Origin: Pseudomonas sivasensis
Lineage (GTDB): Bacteria > Pseudomonadota > Gammaproteobacteria > Pseudomonadales > Pseudomonadaceae
Assembly: GCF_013778505.1 (NCBI RefSeq)
Contig: NZ_JAAOWU010000001.1
Span: 62,001 to 126,000 of the forward strand
Length of the DNA: 64,000 bases
Direction: 5' to 3'
Shown piece after piece: positions 35,535-45,861 of this stretch. The position numbers and the translations under genes were made by a program. The first letter of the stretch is position 1. Each line of letters opens with the position of its first letter. The notes beneath the pieces are model-generated. The model saw nothing but the letters and a program-made list of their open reading frames with translations, searched no databases and was not told where the DNA came from.

Positions 35535-37922
35535 TTAGAACGTCTGGCCGAGGGAGAATTGGAAAATCTGGGTTTCAGCGTTATCCGGTTTCTTGATCGG
35601 CATGGCCAGAGCAAAGCTCAACGGACCAAGCGCAGTCACCCAAGTAACACCTACACCCACGGAGCTCGCCAGGTTGGTCAGGCTCACGTCGTTGCACTGA
35701 GTGTTGGATTTAACACCGCTCGGGTTTCTAATCTGCTCGCACTTAGAGTCGAACACGTTACCCACGTCCCAGAACACGGACGTACGCAGCGAACGCTGAT
35801 CCTTGACGAATGGCAGCGGGAACAAAATCTCCGCGCCGCCCTGGATCAACACGTTACCACCGAACGGCAGTGGGTCGTTGTCGGAGTCAGCCACAGTGCC
35901 TTGGTTACCGGTTACGCCAGCACCTCGGCTCGGAGTACCACGAGGACCCAAGGTGCTGTCTTTGAAGCCACGTACGGAGTTGAAGCCACCCGCATAGTAG
36001 TTCTCATAGAACGGCAAACCATTGGTCGAACCATAACCGTCGCCATACCCCAGCTCAGTGTGCAGGCGCATGGTGTAGTTGTCGCTCAGCGGCTGGAACA
36101 ACTGACCACGGTAGTCGAGCTTGAAGAACGACAGGTCGCTGCCCGGCGTAGTGGTTTCCAGAGTCAGGCTCTGGGAATGGCCACGGGTTGCCAGTACACC
36201 TTTGTTCAGGGTCGACTCGGACCAGCCAGCAGACGCCTTGAAGTTCAGGAACTTGTCACCTTCACGACGAGTGAAGTCGAAGATTTCGTCCACGGTGTAG
36301 ACACCGGTCTTGATCTCATCCTGCTGCGCGGTCAGGCCGAAGGTCAAACGCGAGGTTTCGCTGATCGGATAACCGACGTTGACACCCGCGCCAAGGCTGT
36401 CGATTGCATAGCTTGCAACGTCAACATCGAGGTCTTTGTAGTCGGTGGTGCGGTAGAAGGCGTTGTAGCCCAAGCTCACACCGTCAGCAGTCCAGTAGGG
36501 GTCGGTATAACCAAAGTTATATCGGCTCTGGTATTCGCTTCGAGTCAGGCCGATAGACACACGGTTACCGGTACCGAGGAAGTTGTTCTGGGTGATGGAA
36601 CCACCGAGGATCAGACCTGCGCTTTGTGCAAAGCCGACGCTGGCAGTGATAGAACCCGATGCTTGCTCTTCTACTGCGTAGTTAACGTCAACCTGGTCAT
36701 CCACGCCCGGTACAGCCGGGGTTTCAACGTTGACTTCCTTGAAGAAACCCAGGCGCTCAAGACGGGTCTTGGATTGGTCGATCAAGTACGTCGACGCCCA
36801 GCCACCTTCCATCTGACGCATTTCACGGCGCAGCACTTCATCCGCAGACTTGGTGTTGCCACGGAAATTGATACGGTTCACGTAGGCACGCTTACCTGGG
36901 TCGACCACAAAGGTAATGTCCACTGTGTGATCATCATCGTGCGGGGTCGGTACGCCGTTGACGTTGGCGAAGGTATAGCCTTCGTTACCCAGACGACGGG
37001 TGATCAGTTCGGACGTGGTGGTCATCAGCTTACGCGAGAACACCTGGTCTTTCTGCACCAGCAGCAGGGACTTGACCTGGTCTTCAGGCACTTTCAAGTC
37101 GCCGCTCAGCTTGACGTCACGAACCTTGTACTTCTCGCCTTCGTTGACGTTAACGGTGATATAGACGTGCTTCTTGTCCGGGGTGATGGACACCTGGGTC
37201 GACGCGATATCCATATTGATATAGCCACGGTCCAGGTAGTACGAGCGCAGACGCTCCAGGTCACCGGAGAGTTTTTCACGGGCGTACTTGTCGTCGTTCT
37301 TGAAGAACGACAGCCAGTTGGTGGTCTTGAGCTCGAAGAGGTCGATCAGGTCGTCATCAGCAAACTTGGTGTTACCCACCACGTTGATGTGCTGAATGGC
37401 CGCCACGGTGCCTTCGTTGATGTTGACCTTGAGGCCGACACGGTTACGAGGCTGCGGGACCACTTCCGTCTCCACGGTCGCCGAGTAGCGGCCCTGGGCA
37501 ACGTACTGACGCTGCAGTTCGTTACGCACACCTTCAAGAGTGGCGCGCTGGAAGATCTCGCCCTCGGCCAGGCCGGACTGCTTGAGGCCCTTCATCAGGT
37601 CTTCAGTAGAGATCGCCTTGTTACCTTCGATCTCGATACTGGCGACAGAAGGTCGCTCGACGACGGTGATGACCAAGACGTTACCTTCGCGCCCCAGTTG
37701 GATGTCTTGAAAGAAACCGGTTTTGAACAGCGCACGAGTGGATTCCACCAGGCGACGATCATCAGCCTGTTCACCGACGTTCAACGGTAATGCACCAAAG
37801 ACGCTACCCGCGGAAACCCGCTGGAGGCCGTTGACGCGAATATCGGAGATGGTGAAGGACTCGGCGTGAACTTCGGCGATCATCAATACGGTGAGAACCG
37901 CAGTTAGCAGCAGACGTTTCAT
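35535..37922 (-). CDS. bamA: Outer membrane protein assembly factor BamA
   Basis: Essential central component of the BAM complex, which folds beta-barrel proteins into the outer membrane; the P. aeruginosa protein is also called Opr86. The 795-residue precursor begins with the signal peptide MKRLLLTAVLTVLMIAEVHA. Five POTRA domains follow (first starts FTISDIRVNGLQRVSAGSV), then a 16-strand barrel ending in the C-terminal Phe of QFSLGQTF. ATG 37922 begins the signal peptide. A terminator-like hairpin separates it from rseP upstream, suggesting its own promoter. Confidence 0.98.
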   Translation of the reverse strand: MKRLLLTAVLTVLMIAEVHAESFTISDIRVNGLQRVSAGSVFGALPLNVGEQADDRRLVESTRALFKTGFFQDIQLGREGNVLVITVVERPSVASIEIEGNKAISTEDLMKGLKQSGLAEGEIFQRATLEGVRNELQRQYVAQGRYSATVETEVVPQPRNRVGLKVNINEGTVAAIQHINVVGNTKFADDDLIDLFELKTTNWLSFFKNDDKYAREKLSGDLERLRSYYLDRGYINMDIASTQVSITPDKKHVYITVNVNEGEKYKVRDVKLSGDLKVPEDQVKSLLLVQKDQVFSRKLMTTTSELITRRLGNEGYTFANVNGVPTPHDDDHTVDITFVVDPGKRAYVNRINFRGNTKSADEVLRREMRQMEGGWASTYLIDQSKTRLERLGFFKEVNVETPAVPGVDDQVDVNYAVEEQASGSITASVGFAQSAGLILGGSITQNNFLGTGNRVSIGLTRSEYQSRYNFGYTDPYWTADGVSLGYNAFYRTTDYKDLDVDVASYAIDSLGAGVNVGYPISETSRLTFGLTAQQDEIKTGVYTVDEIFDFTRREGDKFLNFKASAGWSESTLNKGVLATRGHSQSLTLETTTPGSDLSFFKLDYRGQLFQPLSDNYTMRLHTELGYGDGYGSTNGLPFYENYYAGGFNSVRGFKDSTLGPRGTPSRGAGVTGNQGTVADSDNDPLPFGGNVLIQGGAEILFPLPFVKDQRSLRTSVFWDVGNVFDSKCEQIRNPSGVKSNTQCNDVSLTNLASSVGVGVTWVTALGPLSFALAMPIKKPDNAETQIFQFSLGQTF

Positions 37923-37950
37923 GAAGTCCTTTCTTATTCCAACTGGCAAT

Positions 37951-37976
37951 AAACAAACTGCCGCAAAATGCGGCAG
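37951..37976 (-). terminator. Terminator between rseP and bamA
   Basis: A perfect 8-bp stem (37958-37965 with 37969-37976) and 3-base loop, 20 bases after the rseP stop, followed on the minus strand by TTTGTTTATT. It should reduce read-through from the dxr-rseP transcript into bamA. Confidence 0.7.
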
Positions 37977-37996
37977 ATTCGCAATTCAGCGAAGCG

Positions 37997-39349
37997 TTAC
38001 AGTCGACCCAGATCGTTGACCAAGGCTAATAACATCACCCCGACAACCAAACTGATACCGATCTGTATCCCCCAACCCTGCACTCGATCTGACAAGGGGC
38101 GACCACGCACCCACTCGACCAGATAAAACAACAGATGCCCCCCATCCAGTACAGGAATGGGCAGCAAATTCAGAACACCCAGGCTAATACTCAGATAAGC
38201 CAGGAAATTCAGGAAATCCGCGACACCCGACTGGGCAGAAGCGCCCGCCACTTTAGCAATGGTTATCGGTCCACTCAAGTTTTTTACCGAGAGCTCGCCG
38301 AACAACATTTTCTTGAGGGATTCCAGGGTCAGTACGCTCATGGTCCAGGTGCGTTTTGCACCCTCGCCAATCGCCGCCAACGGCCCGAAGCTGACCTCGC
38401 GCACCATTGATGGCGGCCACTCCGGACTCTTGACGCCAGCACCCAAGTACCCCCCGGCTGCCTTGGCTTCGCCACGCACCGCCAGAGTAACGGGAACGTC
38501 GATTTGAGCACCGTCGCGCTCAATTTTCAGCACAATTTTGGTATCAGGGCGTACACGAACCAGATCGACCACTTGCTGCCATTCACCCAGCGCCTGGCCA
38601 TCGAGGGCCAACAGACGATCGCCGGTTTTCAGACCTGCAGCCTGGGCTGGCCCCTTCGGATCCAGCTCGGCAAGGACCGGCGGCAGTGCCGGACGCCACG
38701 GACGAATACCCAAGGACTTGATCGGATCAGGCTCATCAGCGCCTTTGAGCCAATGATCCAAGGCCAACGACCGCGGGATTTCGGCGCTGGAGTCCTGCTC
38801 ACGCACCACAACATTAACAGTGCCGCTTTCACCCAAACGACGCACCAACTGCAAATTGACCGCCCCCCAACCCGTGGTCGGTTCGCCATCAATAGACACA
38901 ATTTCCTGGCCAGCGACCAGGCCAGCCTTGGCAGCGATACTGTCCGCCTCAACCGCGCCGATAACTGGACGCACCTGCTGGCTGCCCAGCATGGCCAACA
39001 CCCAGAAGAACAGCATCGCCAGCAGGAAGTTGGCGATCGGACCAGCGGCAACGATAGCGATACGCTGACGAACGGTCTTGCGATTAAAGGATTGGTCCAA
39101 CTGATCAGCCGGCACTTCGCCTTCGCGCTCATCGAGCATCTTGACGTAGCCACCCAACGGGATGGCCGCAATCACAAACTCGGTGCCACGACGGTCGTGC
39201 CAGCGAACCAGCGGCATGCCGAAACCGACGGAAAAACGCAGTACCTTGACGCCGCAACGACGCGCCACCCAGAAGTGGCCGAATTCGTGGAAGGTGACCA
39301 GCACACCCAGAGCAACCAGGGTGCCGACAATCATGTAAAGCGCACTCAT
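37997..39349 (-). CDS. rseP: Site-2 metalloprotease RseP (MucP)
   Basis: Inner-membrane zinc protease that cleaves the anti-sigma factor (RseA, or MucA in Pseudomonas) to release the envelope-stress sigma factor. The protein has 450 residues. The zinc motif HEFGH is at residues 21-25 in the first membrane helix; two periplasmic PDZ domains occupy about residues 115-310; the third zinc ligand is in NLLPIPVLDGG. The name mucP is used in P. aeruginosa. Position between dxr and bamA is conserved. Confidence 0.97.
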   Translation of the reverse strand: MSALYMIVGTLVALGVLVTFHEFGHFWVARRCGVKVLRFSVGFGMPLVRWHDRRGTEFVIAAIPLGGYVKMLDEREGEVPADQLDQSFNRKTVRQRIAIVAAGPIANFLLAMLFFWVLAMLGSQQVRPVIGAVEADSIAAKAGLVAGQEIVSIDGEPTTGWGAVNLQLVRRLGESGTVNVVVREQDSSAEIPRSLALDHWLKGADEPDPIKSLGIRPWRPALPPVLAELDPKGPAQAAGLKTGDRLLALDGQALGEWQQVVDLVRVRPDTKIVLKIERDGAQIDVPVTLAVRGEAKAAGGYLGAGVKSPEWPPSMVREVSFGPLAAIGEGAKRTWTMSVLTLESLKKMLFGELSVKNLSGPITIAKVAGASAQSGVADFLNFLAYLSISLGVLNLLPIPVLDGGHLLFYLVEWVRGRPLSDRVQGWGIQIGISLVVGVMLLALVNDLGRL

Positions 39350-39402
39350 CTAATTTCTCCGCAATCCGATCCAGTACCCGAAGGCTCAAGCGCGCCCACA
39401 GA

Positions 39403-40593
39403 CTAACGCGTGTTGCGGCTCAACCATTGCTCGGCCAAGGTCCGCGCCTTGGTATCTGCCTCAAATACCGCCCCGAGGTCATTTACAGCCACCACAGGCT
39501 CAAGACTCAAAACGTCCTCGATAATACTCGCGATCTGCGGAAAGCGGATGCGCCGTTCGAGAAACGCCGCCACGGCCACCTCATTGGCCGCATTGAGCAT
39601 CGCTGGCGCACTGTTACCCGCCTCCGCCGCCTGCCGCGCCAAGCGCAGACAAGGAAAGCGCTGTTCGTCCGGCGCTTCAAAATCCAGGCGAGCAACTGCA
39701 AACAGGTCGAGTGGCGCCACGCCGGAATCAATCCGCTCCGGCCACGCCAGGGCATTAGCGATCGGCGTACGCATATCGGGATTGCCCAATTGGGCCAAGA
39801 CTGAACCATCCACGTAGTCGACCAAGGAATGAATCACGCTTTGCGGGTGAATAACCACCTCGACCTGATCCGGCCGCGCATCGAACAACCAGCAGGCCTC
39901 GATCAATTCCAGGCCCTTGTTCATCATGCTTGCCGAATCCACGGAGATTTTGCGGCCCATGGACCAGTTCGGATGGGCGCATGCTTGATCCGGAGACACA
40001 TGCTCCAGCTCTACCAACGGAGTTTGCCGGAAAGGCCCACCGGAAGCGGTCAGCAGAATCCGACGAACGCCTACCTGACTCAAGCCACGAGCATAGTCTC
40101 CGGGCATGCACTGAAAGATTGCGTTGTGCTCACTGTCTAACGGCAACAGCACCGCACCGCTTTTACGCACCGCCTGCATAAAGAGCGCGCCAGACATCAC
40201 CAGCGCTTCTTTATTGGCCAGCAGGATTTTTTTGCCCGCGTCGACGGCAGCCAAGGTTGGGCGTAAGCCGGCGGCACCGACAATAGCGGCGACTACAGTG
40301 TCCACCTCGGCATCGGCCGAGACCTGACACAATCCCGACTCGCCTACCAGCACCTGTGTGGCAAGTCCGGCAGCCCGCAGGTCATCCTGCAGGCCCTGCG
40401 CTGCCGCTGCTTCAGGCACCACAGCAAAGCGAGGCGCATGACGCACACACAGCGCCAGCAGCTCGCTCAGACGGGTGAATCCCGTCAGGGCAAACACTTG
40501 ATAGCGATCAGGGTGACGAGCGATCACATCGAGGGTGCTCAACCCTACCGAGCCGGTTGCGCCCAACACGGTTACTTGCTGCAGACGGCTCAC
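39403..40593 (-). CDS. dxr: 1-deoxy-D-xylulose 5-phosphate reductoisomerase
   Basis: First committed enzyme of the MEP isoprenoid pathway; uses NADPH. It has 396 residues when started at GTG 40593 ([20 protein letters not shown]), which overlaps the cdsA stop as GTGA; a GTG at 40608 would add five residues. The NADPH-binding GATGSVG motif, the [11 protein letters not shown] segment and the acidic metal-binding [10 protein letters not shown] stretch (written LDSEHNAIF here) are present. Also called ispC. Confidence 0.97.
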   Translation of the reverse strand: MSRLQQVTVLGATGSVGLSTLDVIARHPDRYQVFALTGFTRLSELLALCVRHAPRFAVVPEAAAAQGLQDDLRAAGLATQVLVGESGLCQVSADAEVDTVVAAIVGAAGLRPTLAAVDAGKKILLANKEALVMSGALFMQAVRKSGAVLLPLDSEHNAIFQCMPGDYARGLSQVGVRRILLTASGGPFRQTPLVELEHVSPDQACAHPNWSMGRKISVDSASMMNKGLELIEACWLFDARPDQVEVVIHPQSVIHSLVDYVDGSVLAQLGNPDMRTPIANALAWPERIDSGVAPLDLFAVARLDFEAPDEQRFPCLRLARQAAEAGNSAPAMLNAANEVAVAAFLERRIRFPQIASIIEDVLSLEPVVAVNDLGAVFEADTKARTLAEQWLSRNTR

Positions 40594-41399
40594 GAAGCAG
40601 TCATCCACAACAGCACGGCAAAGATCGGAATAGCAGCGGTAAGGCTATCAATACGGTCCAGCACCCCACCGTGCCCTGGCAGCAGATTACTGCTGTCCTT
40701 GACCCCGGCCTGGCGCTTAAACATGCTTTCAGTGAGGTCGCCCACGACCGAGATGAACACGACGATAGCCGTACCCAGAAGAGCCAGGAAGATGTCCGTT
40801 ACTGACCAATCCCGCACCACACCGACCACCAAAGTGATCAGCAGGGTCAATGCCAGGCCGCCGTAAACCCCTTCCCAACTCTTGCCCGGACTGACTGCCG
40901 GTGCCAGCTTGCGCTTACCGAATGCCCGTCCCGAGAAGTAGGCGCCGATATCTGCGCCCCACACCAGCACCATCACCGCCATGATCAGCCAATTGCCCAT
41001 CGGCGAGTTCTTGATCTCCACTAACCCTTGCCAGGCTGGCAACAGAATCAATAAGCCAATCACCAACTTGCTGGCAACACTGGACCAATGACCACTGCTG
41101 CGCGGAAACGTCAACACCAGATAGGTCGCAAGCGCCCACCACAGCACCGCAGCACCCAGCACCCAAGGCACGATGATGCTCGACAGGGTGTGCATCAGAA
41201 ACAGTAACACCGCTACGACAGCGGCATACACCAAGCGCGGCAATTGCGCGTTGAAACCTGCCAAGCGTGCCCATTCCCAGGCGCCCAAGGTTACGACCAG
41301 CCCGATAAATAGGGCAAAACCGGACCCATCGAGCAGGAAAAACCCACATAAGGCGATCGGCAACAGGATGAGCGCTGTGATGATTCGTTGTTTAAGCAT
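40590..41399 (-). CDS. cdsA: Phosphatidate cytidylyltransferase
   Basis: Makes CDP-diacylglycerol from phosphatidate and CTP, the branch point of phospholipid synthesis. It is a polytopic inner-membrane protein of 269 residues. The CdsA signature is intact near the C-terminus: [20 protein letters not shown] followed by GVLDRIDSL. It abuts uppS with no gap (TAA immediately followed by ATG) and overlaps dxr by four bases. Confidence 0.97.
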   Translation of the reverse strand: MLKQRIITALILLPIALCGFFLLDGSGFALFIGLVVTLGAWEWARLAGFNAQLPRLVYAAVVAVLLFLMHTLSSIIVPWVLGAAVLWWALATYLVLTFPRSSGHWSSVASKLVIGLLILLPAWQGLVEIKNSPMGNWLIMAVMVLVWGADIGAYFSGRAFGKRKLAPAVSPGKSWEGVYGGLALTLLITLVVGVVRDWSVTDIFLALLGTAIVVFISVVGDLTESMFKRQAGVKDSSNLLPGHGGVLDRIDSLTAAIPIFAVLLWMTAS

Positions 41400-42155
41400 T
41401 TAAACCCGGGCTCCAGCTTCGACCTGCTCACTCGTTTTACCGAAGCGACGCTGGCGGGAAGCGAAATCGGCCAGCGCAGTACGCATGGCATCGTGTTTGA
41501 AGTCCGGCCAGAACAGGTCGGAGAAGTACAGCTCGGTGTAGGCCAACTGCCACAGCAGGAAATTGCTGATGCGATGTTCACCGCCGGTACGGATGCACAA
41601 GTCAGGCAATGGCAGATCACCGGTCACCAGGCAGGTTTGCAACAGTTCAGGCGTGATGTCGTCCGGTCGAAGATGACCGGCTTGCACTTCGCGAGCCAGC
41701 CGCTGTGCAGCCTGGGCGATATCCCACTGGCCGCCGTAATTGGCTGCGATCTGTAGCACAAAACGGTTGGCGCCAGCCGTGATGGCCTCCGCCTCGCGCA
41801 TGGCCGCCTGCAGCTCCGGGTGGAATCGCGAGCGATCACCGATGATGCGCAGACTGATATTGTTGTCATTAAGGCGCTTCGCCTCACGACGCAACGCCTT
41901 GAAGAACAGATCCATCAAGGCGCTGACTTCTTCGGCGGGCCGCTGCCAGTTCTCACTGGAGAAGGCGAACAAGGTCAACACCTCGACCTTGGCCTCGGCA
42001 CACACCTCAATCACAGCCCGCACCGCATCGACACCCGCTTTATGCCCGGCGACACCCGGCATAAAGCGTTTCTTCGCCCAGCGATTATTCCCATCCATGA
42101 TGATCGCGACATGGCGCGGCACCAAAGAGGGTACAGTCTGCTTGGTCTTTTCCAT
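41400..42155 (-). CDS. uppS: Undecaprenyl diphosphate synthase
   Basis: Cis-prenyltransferase that makes the C55 lipid carrier for peptidoglycan and O-antigen; 251 residues. The N-terminal IIMDGNNRWAKKR motif contains catalytic Asp21, FAFSSENWQRP follows, and the C-terminal motif TGGEHRISNFLLWQLAYTEL is intact. It uses isoprenoid precursors made by Dxr, IspD and IspF in this window. It lies 16 bases after frr. Confidence 0.97.
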   Translation of the reverse strand: MEKTKQTVPSLVPRHVAIIMDGNNRWAKKRFMPGVAGHKAGVDAVRAVIEVCAEAKVEVLTLFAFSSENWQRPAEEVSALMDLFFKALRREAKRLNDNNISLRIIGDRSRFHPELQAAMREAEAITAGANRFVLQIAANYGGQWDIAQAAQRLAREVQAGHLRPDDITPELLQTCLVTGDLPLPDLCIRTGGEHRISNFLLWQLAYTELYFSDLFWPDFKHDAMRTALADFASRQRRFGKTSEQVEAGARV

Positions 42156-42171
42156 GAAGGCGTCCTGACCC

Positions 42172-42729
42172 TTATACGGCCATCAGGTCCTTTTCTTTTT
42201 CTTCCGTGGCCTTGGTGATCTGGGCCTCGGCATCTTTGGTCAGCTTGTCGATATCAGCGACGGCACGACGCTCTTCGTCTTCGCTGATCTCCTTGTCCTT
42301 AACCAGTTTCTTCAGGTCACCCAGGGCATCACGACGGATGTTGCGCACAGCAACGCGTGCATCTTCAGCCGCGCTACGTGCCTGCTTGGTGAAGCCCTTG
42401 CGGGTTTCTTCGGTCAAGGCAGGCATGGAGATCAGCAGCAGTTCGCCCAGGTTGGTCGGATTGAGGTTCAAGCCGGCACTCTGAATCGCCTTGTCGACCG
42501 CAGCGAGCATGTTGCGCTCGAAAGCCACGACCTGCAGGGTGCGCGAATCTTTAACGGTAACGTTTGCCACGCCGCTCAGCGGAGTGTCAGCGCCGTAGTA
42601 AGGCACCATCACGCTGCCCAGAATACTCGGGTGCGCCTTGCCAGTACGAATCTGGCCGAATGCATGGCTCAAAGATTCCAGGGATTTCTGCATACGCGCT
42701 TGGGCGTCTTTCTTGATTTCATTGATCAT
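42172..42729 (-). CDS. frr: Ribosome recycling factor
   Basis: Splits post-termination ribosomes together with EF-G; 185 residues, the usual length. It starts [20 protein letters not shown] and contains the conserved [10 protein letters not shown] stretch, with a long C-terminal helix rich in charged residues. The start overlaps the pyrH stop by four bases, so frr and pyrH are translationally coupled, as in most proteobacteria. Confidence 0.98.
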   Translation of the reverse strand: MINEIKKDAQARMQKSLESLSHAFGQIRTGKAHPSILGSVMVPYYGADTPLSGVANVTVKDSRTLQVVAFERNMLAAVDKAIQSAGLNLNPTNLGELLLISMPALTEETRKGFTKQARSAAEDARVAVRNIRRDALGDLKKLVKDKEISEDEERRAVADIDKLTKDAEAQITKATEEKEKDLMAV

Positions 42730-43469
42730 TGTTGGCCTTCCTCGATCAGAGTCCCTTCCGCGCCGCCGTGTACGATATTCAGCAGGGCGCCGGGCTTGTT
42801 CATATTAAATACGCGCAGCGGCATCTTGTGGTCGCGGCACAGGCAAATAGCCGTCAGGTCCATGACACCCAGCTTGCGATCCAGCACTTCATCGTAGGTC
42901 AGATGATCGAACTTCTCGGCATGCGGGTCTTTGAATGGGTCTGCGGTGTACACACCGTCTACCTTGGTTGCCTTCAAAACCACGTCAGCGTCAATTTCGA
43001 TGGCACGCAGGCACGCCGCCGAATCAGTGGTAAAGAATGGGTTACCGGTACCAGCGGCGAAGATCACCACTTCTTTTGAGTTCAAATGGCGCATGGCTTT
43101 GCGACGATCATAGTGATCGGTCACACCCACCATGGAAATAGCCGACATCACGATAGCCGAGATATTGGCACGCTCCAGGGCATCACGCATCGCCAGGGCG
43201 TTCATCACAGTGGCCAGCATGCCCATGTGGTCGCCAGTGACCCGATCCATACCGGCCGCACTCAGCGCCGCGCCACGGAACAGGTTACCGCCGCCGATCA
43301 CCAAGCCGACTTGCACGCCGATACCAACCAGTTGGCCGACTTCCAGCGCCATGCGGTCGAGCACCTTGGGATCGATCCCGAACTCTTCCGAGCCCATCAG
43401 GGCCTCGCCGCTGAGCTTGAGTAGAATGCGTTTATAGCGAGCCTGATAACCACTGCCCTGCTGAGCCAT
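42726..43469 (-). CDS. pyrH: UMP kinase
   Basis: Bacterial hexameric uridylate kinase that phosphorylates UMP to UDP, regulated by GTP and UTP; 247 residues. The amino-acid-kinase fold motif [13 protein letters not shown] is at the N-terminus, then [10 protein letters not shown] and the [20 protein letters not shown] segment. A good AGGAGA site precedes ATG 43469. The 211-base gap after tsf contains the tsf terminator and presumably the pyrH promoter. Confidence 0.98.
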   Translation of the reverse strand: MAQQGSGYQARYKRILLKLSGEALMGSEEFGIDPKVLDRMALEVGQLVGIGVQVGLVIGGGNLFRGAALSAAGMDRVTGDHMGMLATVMNALAMRDALERANISAIVMSAISMVGVTDHYDRRKAMRHLNSKEVVIFAAGTGNPFFTTDSAACLRAIEIDADVVLKATKVDGVYTADPFKDPHAEKFDHLTYDEVLDRKLGVMDLTAICLCRDHKMPLRVFNMNKPGALLNIVHGGAEGTLIEEGQQ

Positions 43470-43623
43470 TGCGAATCTCTCCTGCGGCGTATTTTTTAAA
43501 AATTCTTGGCGAGCCGTTTACGGCTTGCGTTCACTCTAGCTGGACGCTCTCACAGCGCCATCGGAACACGGCTTTGTAAGCCAGTTCCGAGGGTAAGCCA
43601 AATTAATTCGGCCTGCCCATTTG

Positions 43624-43658
43624 AAAAGAGGCTGCGCGCGTGAGCGGGCAGCCTCTTT
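43624..43658 (-). terminator. Terminator of tsf
   Basis: An 11-bp perfect stem (43625-43635 with 43648-43658) with a 12-base loop, 22 bases after the tsf stop on the minus strand, ending in TTTTC. Confidence 0.8.
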
Positions 43659-43680
43659 CGGGCGACAGTTGAAAACTGTC

Positions 43681-44544
43681 TTATTGCTTGGCGGCAGCCA
43701 GCTGGGCAGCAACTTCTTCAGCGAAGTTGTCGACCGGCTTCTCGATACCGTCGCCTACTTTGAAGTAAGTGAAGGAAACGATTTCAGCACCGGCTTTCTT
43801 AGCCAGTTCGCCAACCTTGATTTCAGGGTTCTTAACGAACGCCTGCTCAACCAGGCTTGCTTCGGCCAGGAACTTGCTGATACGGCCTTTGACCATATTT
43901 TCAACAATGTTTTCTGGCTTGCCTTTGATTTTTTCTTCGTTCAGCTGCAGGAACACAGCCTTTTCGCGCTCGATCGCTTCGGCAGAAACTTCCGAAGGCA
44001 GCAGGAACTCTGGGTTGCTGGCCGCTACGTGCATAGCGATGTCTTTAGCCAGCTCAACGTTGCCGCCCTTCAGGACAACTGCAACACCGATCTTGTTGCC
44101 GTGCAGGTAACCACCAACAACGTCACCTTCAACGCGTACCAGGCGACGGATGTTGACGTTTTCGCCAACTTTGCCGACCAGTACCAGGCGTGCAGCTTCT
44201 TGTGCTTCGATCAGCGGAGCGACGTCAGTCAGTTTGTCGTCGAACGCTTTATCAACGCTGGCAGCAACAAATGCCTTGAAGTCGTCTTGCAGAGCCAGGA
44301 AGTCGGTCTGCGAGTTCACTTCCAGCAGAACAGCAGATTTGCCGTCTTCTTTCAGAGCGATAGCGCCTTCAGCAGCCACGTTGCCTGCTTTCTTGGCAGC
44401 CTTGATTGCGCCGGAAGCACGCATGTCATCAATTGCTTTTTCGATGTCGCCGTCAGCCTTTTCCAGGGCTTTCTTGCAATCCATCATGCCTTCGCCGGTA
44501 CGCTCACGCAGTTCTTTAACCAACGCTGCAGTAATTGCTGCCAT
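43681..44544 (-). CDS. tsf: Elongation factor Ts
   Basis: Guanine nucleotide exchange factor for EF-Tu; 287 residues. The N-terminal UBA-like domain is MAAITAALVKELRERTGEGM, and the core contains the conserved NSQTDFLA motif that contacts EF-Tu. ATG 44544 is the family start; the frame continues upstream without support. The gene follows rpsB after a strong attenuator-like hairpin and is followed by its own terminator. Confidence 0.98.
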   Translation of the reverse strand: MAAITAALVKELRERTGEGMMDCKKALEKADGDIEKAIDDMRASGAIKAAKKAGNVAAEGAIALKEDGKSAVLLEVNSQTDFLALQDDFKAFVAASVDKAFDDKLTDVAPLIEAQEAARLVLVGKVGENVNIRRLVRVEGDVVGGYLHGNKIGVAVVLKGGNVELAKDIAMHVAASNPEFLLPSEVSAEAIEREKAVFLQLNEEKIKGKPENIVENMVKGRISKFLAEASLVEQAFVKNPEIKVGELAKKAGAEIVSFTYFKVGDGIEKPVDNFAEEVAAQLAAAKQ

Positions 44545-44681
44545 TTTCAAATTCCTCTTGGATAGGTTTTCAACCATTCCACCCGATCGAACGGGGGATC
44601 AATTCTTCCCGAACCACCCTTGTAGGCCGCTGCACGTTACAGATGATGTAGCTGCGCTGCGCACAAATGGTTTTCGAGGGG

Positions 44682-44710
44682 GCAAAAAGGGGGCCAAGCC
44701 CCCTTTTTGC
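44682..44710 (-). terminator. Strong hairpin between rpsB and tsf (attenuator)
   Basis: A perfect 13-bp stem (44682-44694 with 44698-44710) with a 3-base loop starts 26 bases after the rpsB stop. The stem has five A-T pairs at its base, giving five Ts on either strand. It should partly terminate so that more rpsB than tsf mRNA is made, or stabilise the rpsB 3' end. Confidence 0.8.
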
Positions 44711-44736
44711 TTACTGAGTCAACGCCAGGGCGTCAA

Positions 44737-45474
44737 TTACTCAGCTGCGGCTACCGGAGCTTCTTCAACGAACTGCTCGGTACCACCAGCAACGTGGTTA
44801 CGACCACGGATTACAGCGTCAGCCATCGAACCCATGTACAGCTGGATAGCGCGGATTGCGTCATCGTTGCCTGGGATGATGTAGTCAACGCCTTCCGGGC
44901 TGCTGTTGGTATCGACTACGCCGATAACAGGGATGCCCAGCTTGTTGGCTTCGGTGATCGCGATGCGCTCGTGATCAACGTCGATAACGAACAGTGCGTC
45001 AGGCAGACCGCCCATGTCCTTGATACCACCCAGGGAACGATCGAGCTTTTCCAGGTCACGGGAGCGCATCAGCGCTTCTTTCTTGGTCAGCTTGGCGAAA
45101 GTACCGTCTTCGGCTTGCACTTCAAGGTCACGCAGACGCTTGATGGAAGCACGGATGGTTTTGAAGTTGGTCAGCATGCCGCCCAACCAGCGGTGATCGA
45201 CGTACGGCGAACCGCAACGTGCTGCTTCTTCAGCAACGATCTTGCCAGCGGAACGCTTGGTGCCGACGAACAGAATCTTGTTTTTGCCCTGGGCCAGACG
45301 CTCTACGAAAGTCAGAGCTTCGTTGAACATTGGCAGGGTTTTTTCAAGGTTGATGATGTGGATCTTGTTACGCGCGCCGAAAATGTATTTACCCATTTTC
45401 GGGTTCCAGTAACGGGTCTGGTGACCGAAGTGCACACCGGCCTTCAGCATATCGCGCATATTGACTTGGGACAT
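44737..45474 (-). CDS. rpsB: 30S ribosomal protein S2
   Basis: Small-subunit ribosomal protein S2, 245 residues. It begins [25 protein letters not shown], the S2 signature, and contains a second conserved part [20 protein letters not shown]. It is first in the rpsB-tsf transcription unit. The upstream region at 45475-45610 forms a leader with a hairpin and a palindrome, which could serve S2 autoregulation as known for rpsB in enterobacteria. Confidence 0.98.
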   Translation of the reverse strand: MSQVNMRDMLKAGVHFGHQTRYWNPKMGKYIFGARNKIHIINLEKTLPMFNEALTFVERLAQGKNKILFVGTKRSAGKIVAEEAARCGSPYVDHRWLGGMLTNFKTIRASIKRLRDLEVQAEDGTFAKLTKKEALMRSRDLEKLDRSLGGIKDMGGLPDALFVIDVDHERIAITEANKLGIPVIGVVDTNSSPEGVDYIIPGNDDAIRAIQLYMGSMADAVIRGRNHVAGGTEQFVEEAPVAAAE

Positions 45475-45615
45475 GATAGTTCCTTAATAAGTCGGGTTTG
45501 GCCTCCACGTATCCCAATGACCAACCAGCGGCATCAAGGCCTCCGGCACCCAGGTCATCGTGTCGACACGTGTGTGGATTTAAGCTCTTCGGGGCATCCC
45601 CGGAAAGCGGCGCAT

Positions 45616-45621
45616 TTTATA
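45616..45621 (-). promoter_or_regulatory. Probable -10 box of rpsB
   Basis: TATAAA on the minus strand preceded by TGG, forming an extended -10 (TGnTATAAA). The -35 region 17 bases upstream (TTTCGT) is weak. The position gives an rpsB leader of about 135 bases. Confidence 0.55.
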
Positions 45622-45759
45622 CCACACGAAGGGCGAAAACGAAACCCGCAATCACATTTGGCGTGCGCGGCTTATGCGCAACCCTTTGAATAGAGCGGAT
45701 ATAGCCCCACCTTATAGAGAGAAGCGATCGTCAGGGGCTCATGATTTGCCGCCCGCGTC

Positions 45760-45768
45760 TGTTAGAAT
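45760..45768 (+). promoter_or_regulatory. Probable extended -10 of map
   Basis: TGTTAGAAT matches an extended -10 (TGnTAGAAT) about 94 bases before the map start. No good -35 is at the proper distance, as expected for extended -10 promoters. Confidence 0.5.
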
Positions 45769-45861
45769 CGCGTTTTTTGGGGCTTTTGCGAATTCTGTAA
45801 CCTTTTGTCGCGCGCCCGTAAACCGTATTGATTTCAGCGCTTCGCGCTAGAGAGAGCCTGT

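Larger units (their letters stand above)
45475..45861. other. Divergent regulatory region between rpsB and map
   Basis: No gene is seen. It holds the rpsB promoter and leader on the minus strand and the map promoter on the plus strand. The rpsB leader contains a 5-bp hairpin (45590-45602) near the expected transcript start and a perfect 12-base palindrome CGTGTCGACACG (45559-45570). Confidence 0.6.

Noticed and set aside
35034..37790. A 918-codon open frame opposite skp and bamA
   Set aside because: It spans two real minus-strand genes and their gap, lacks any known motif, and arises from codon bias.
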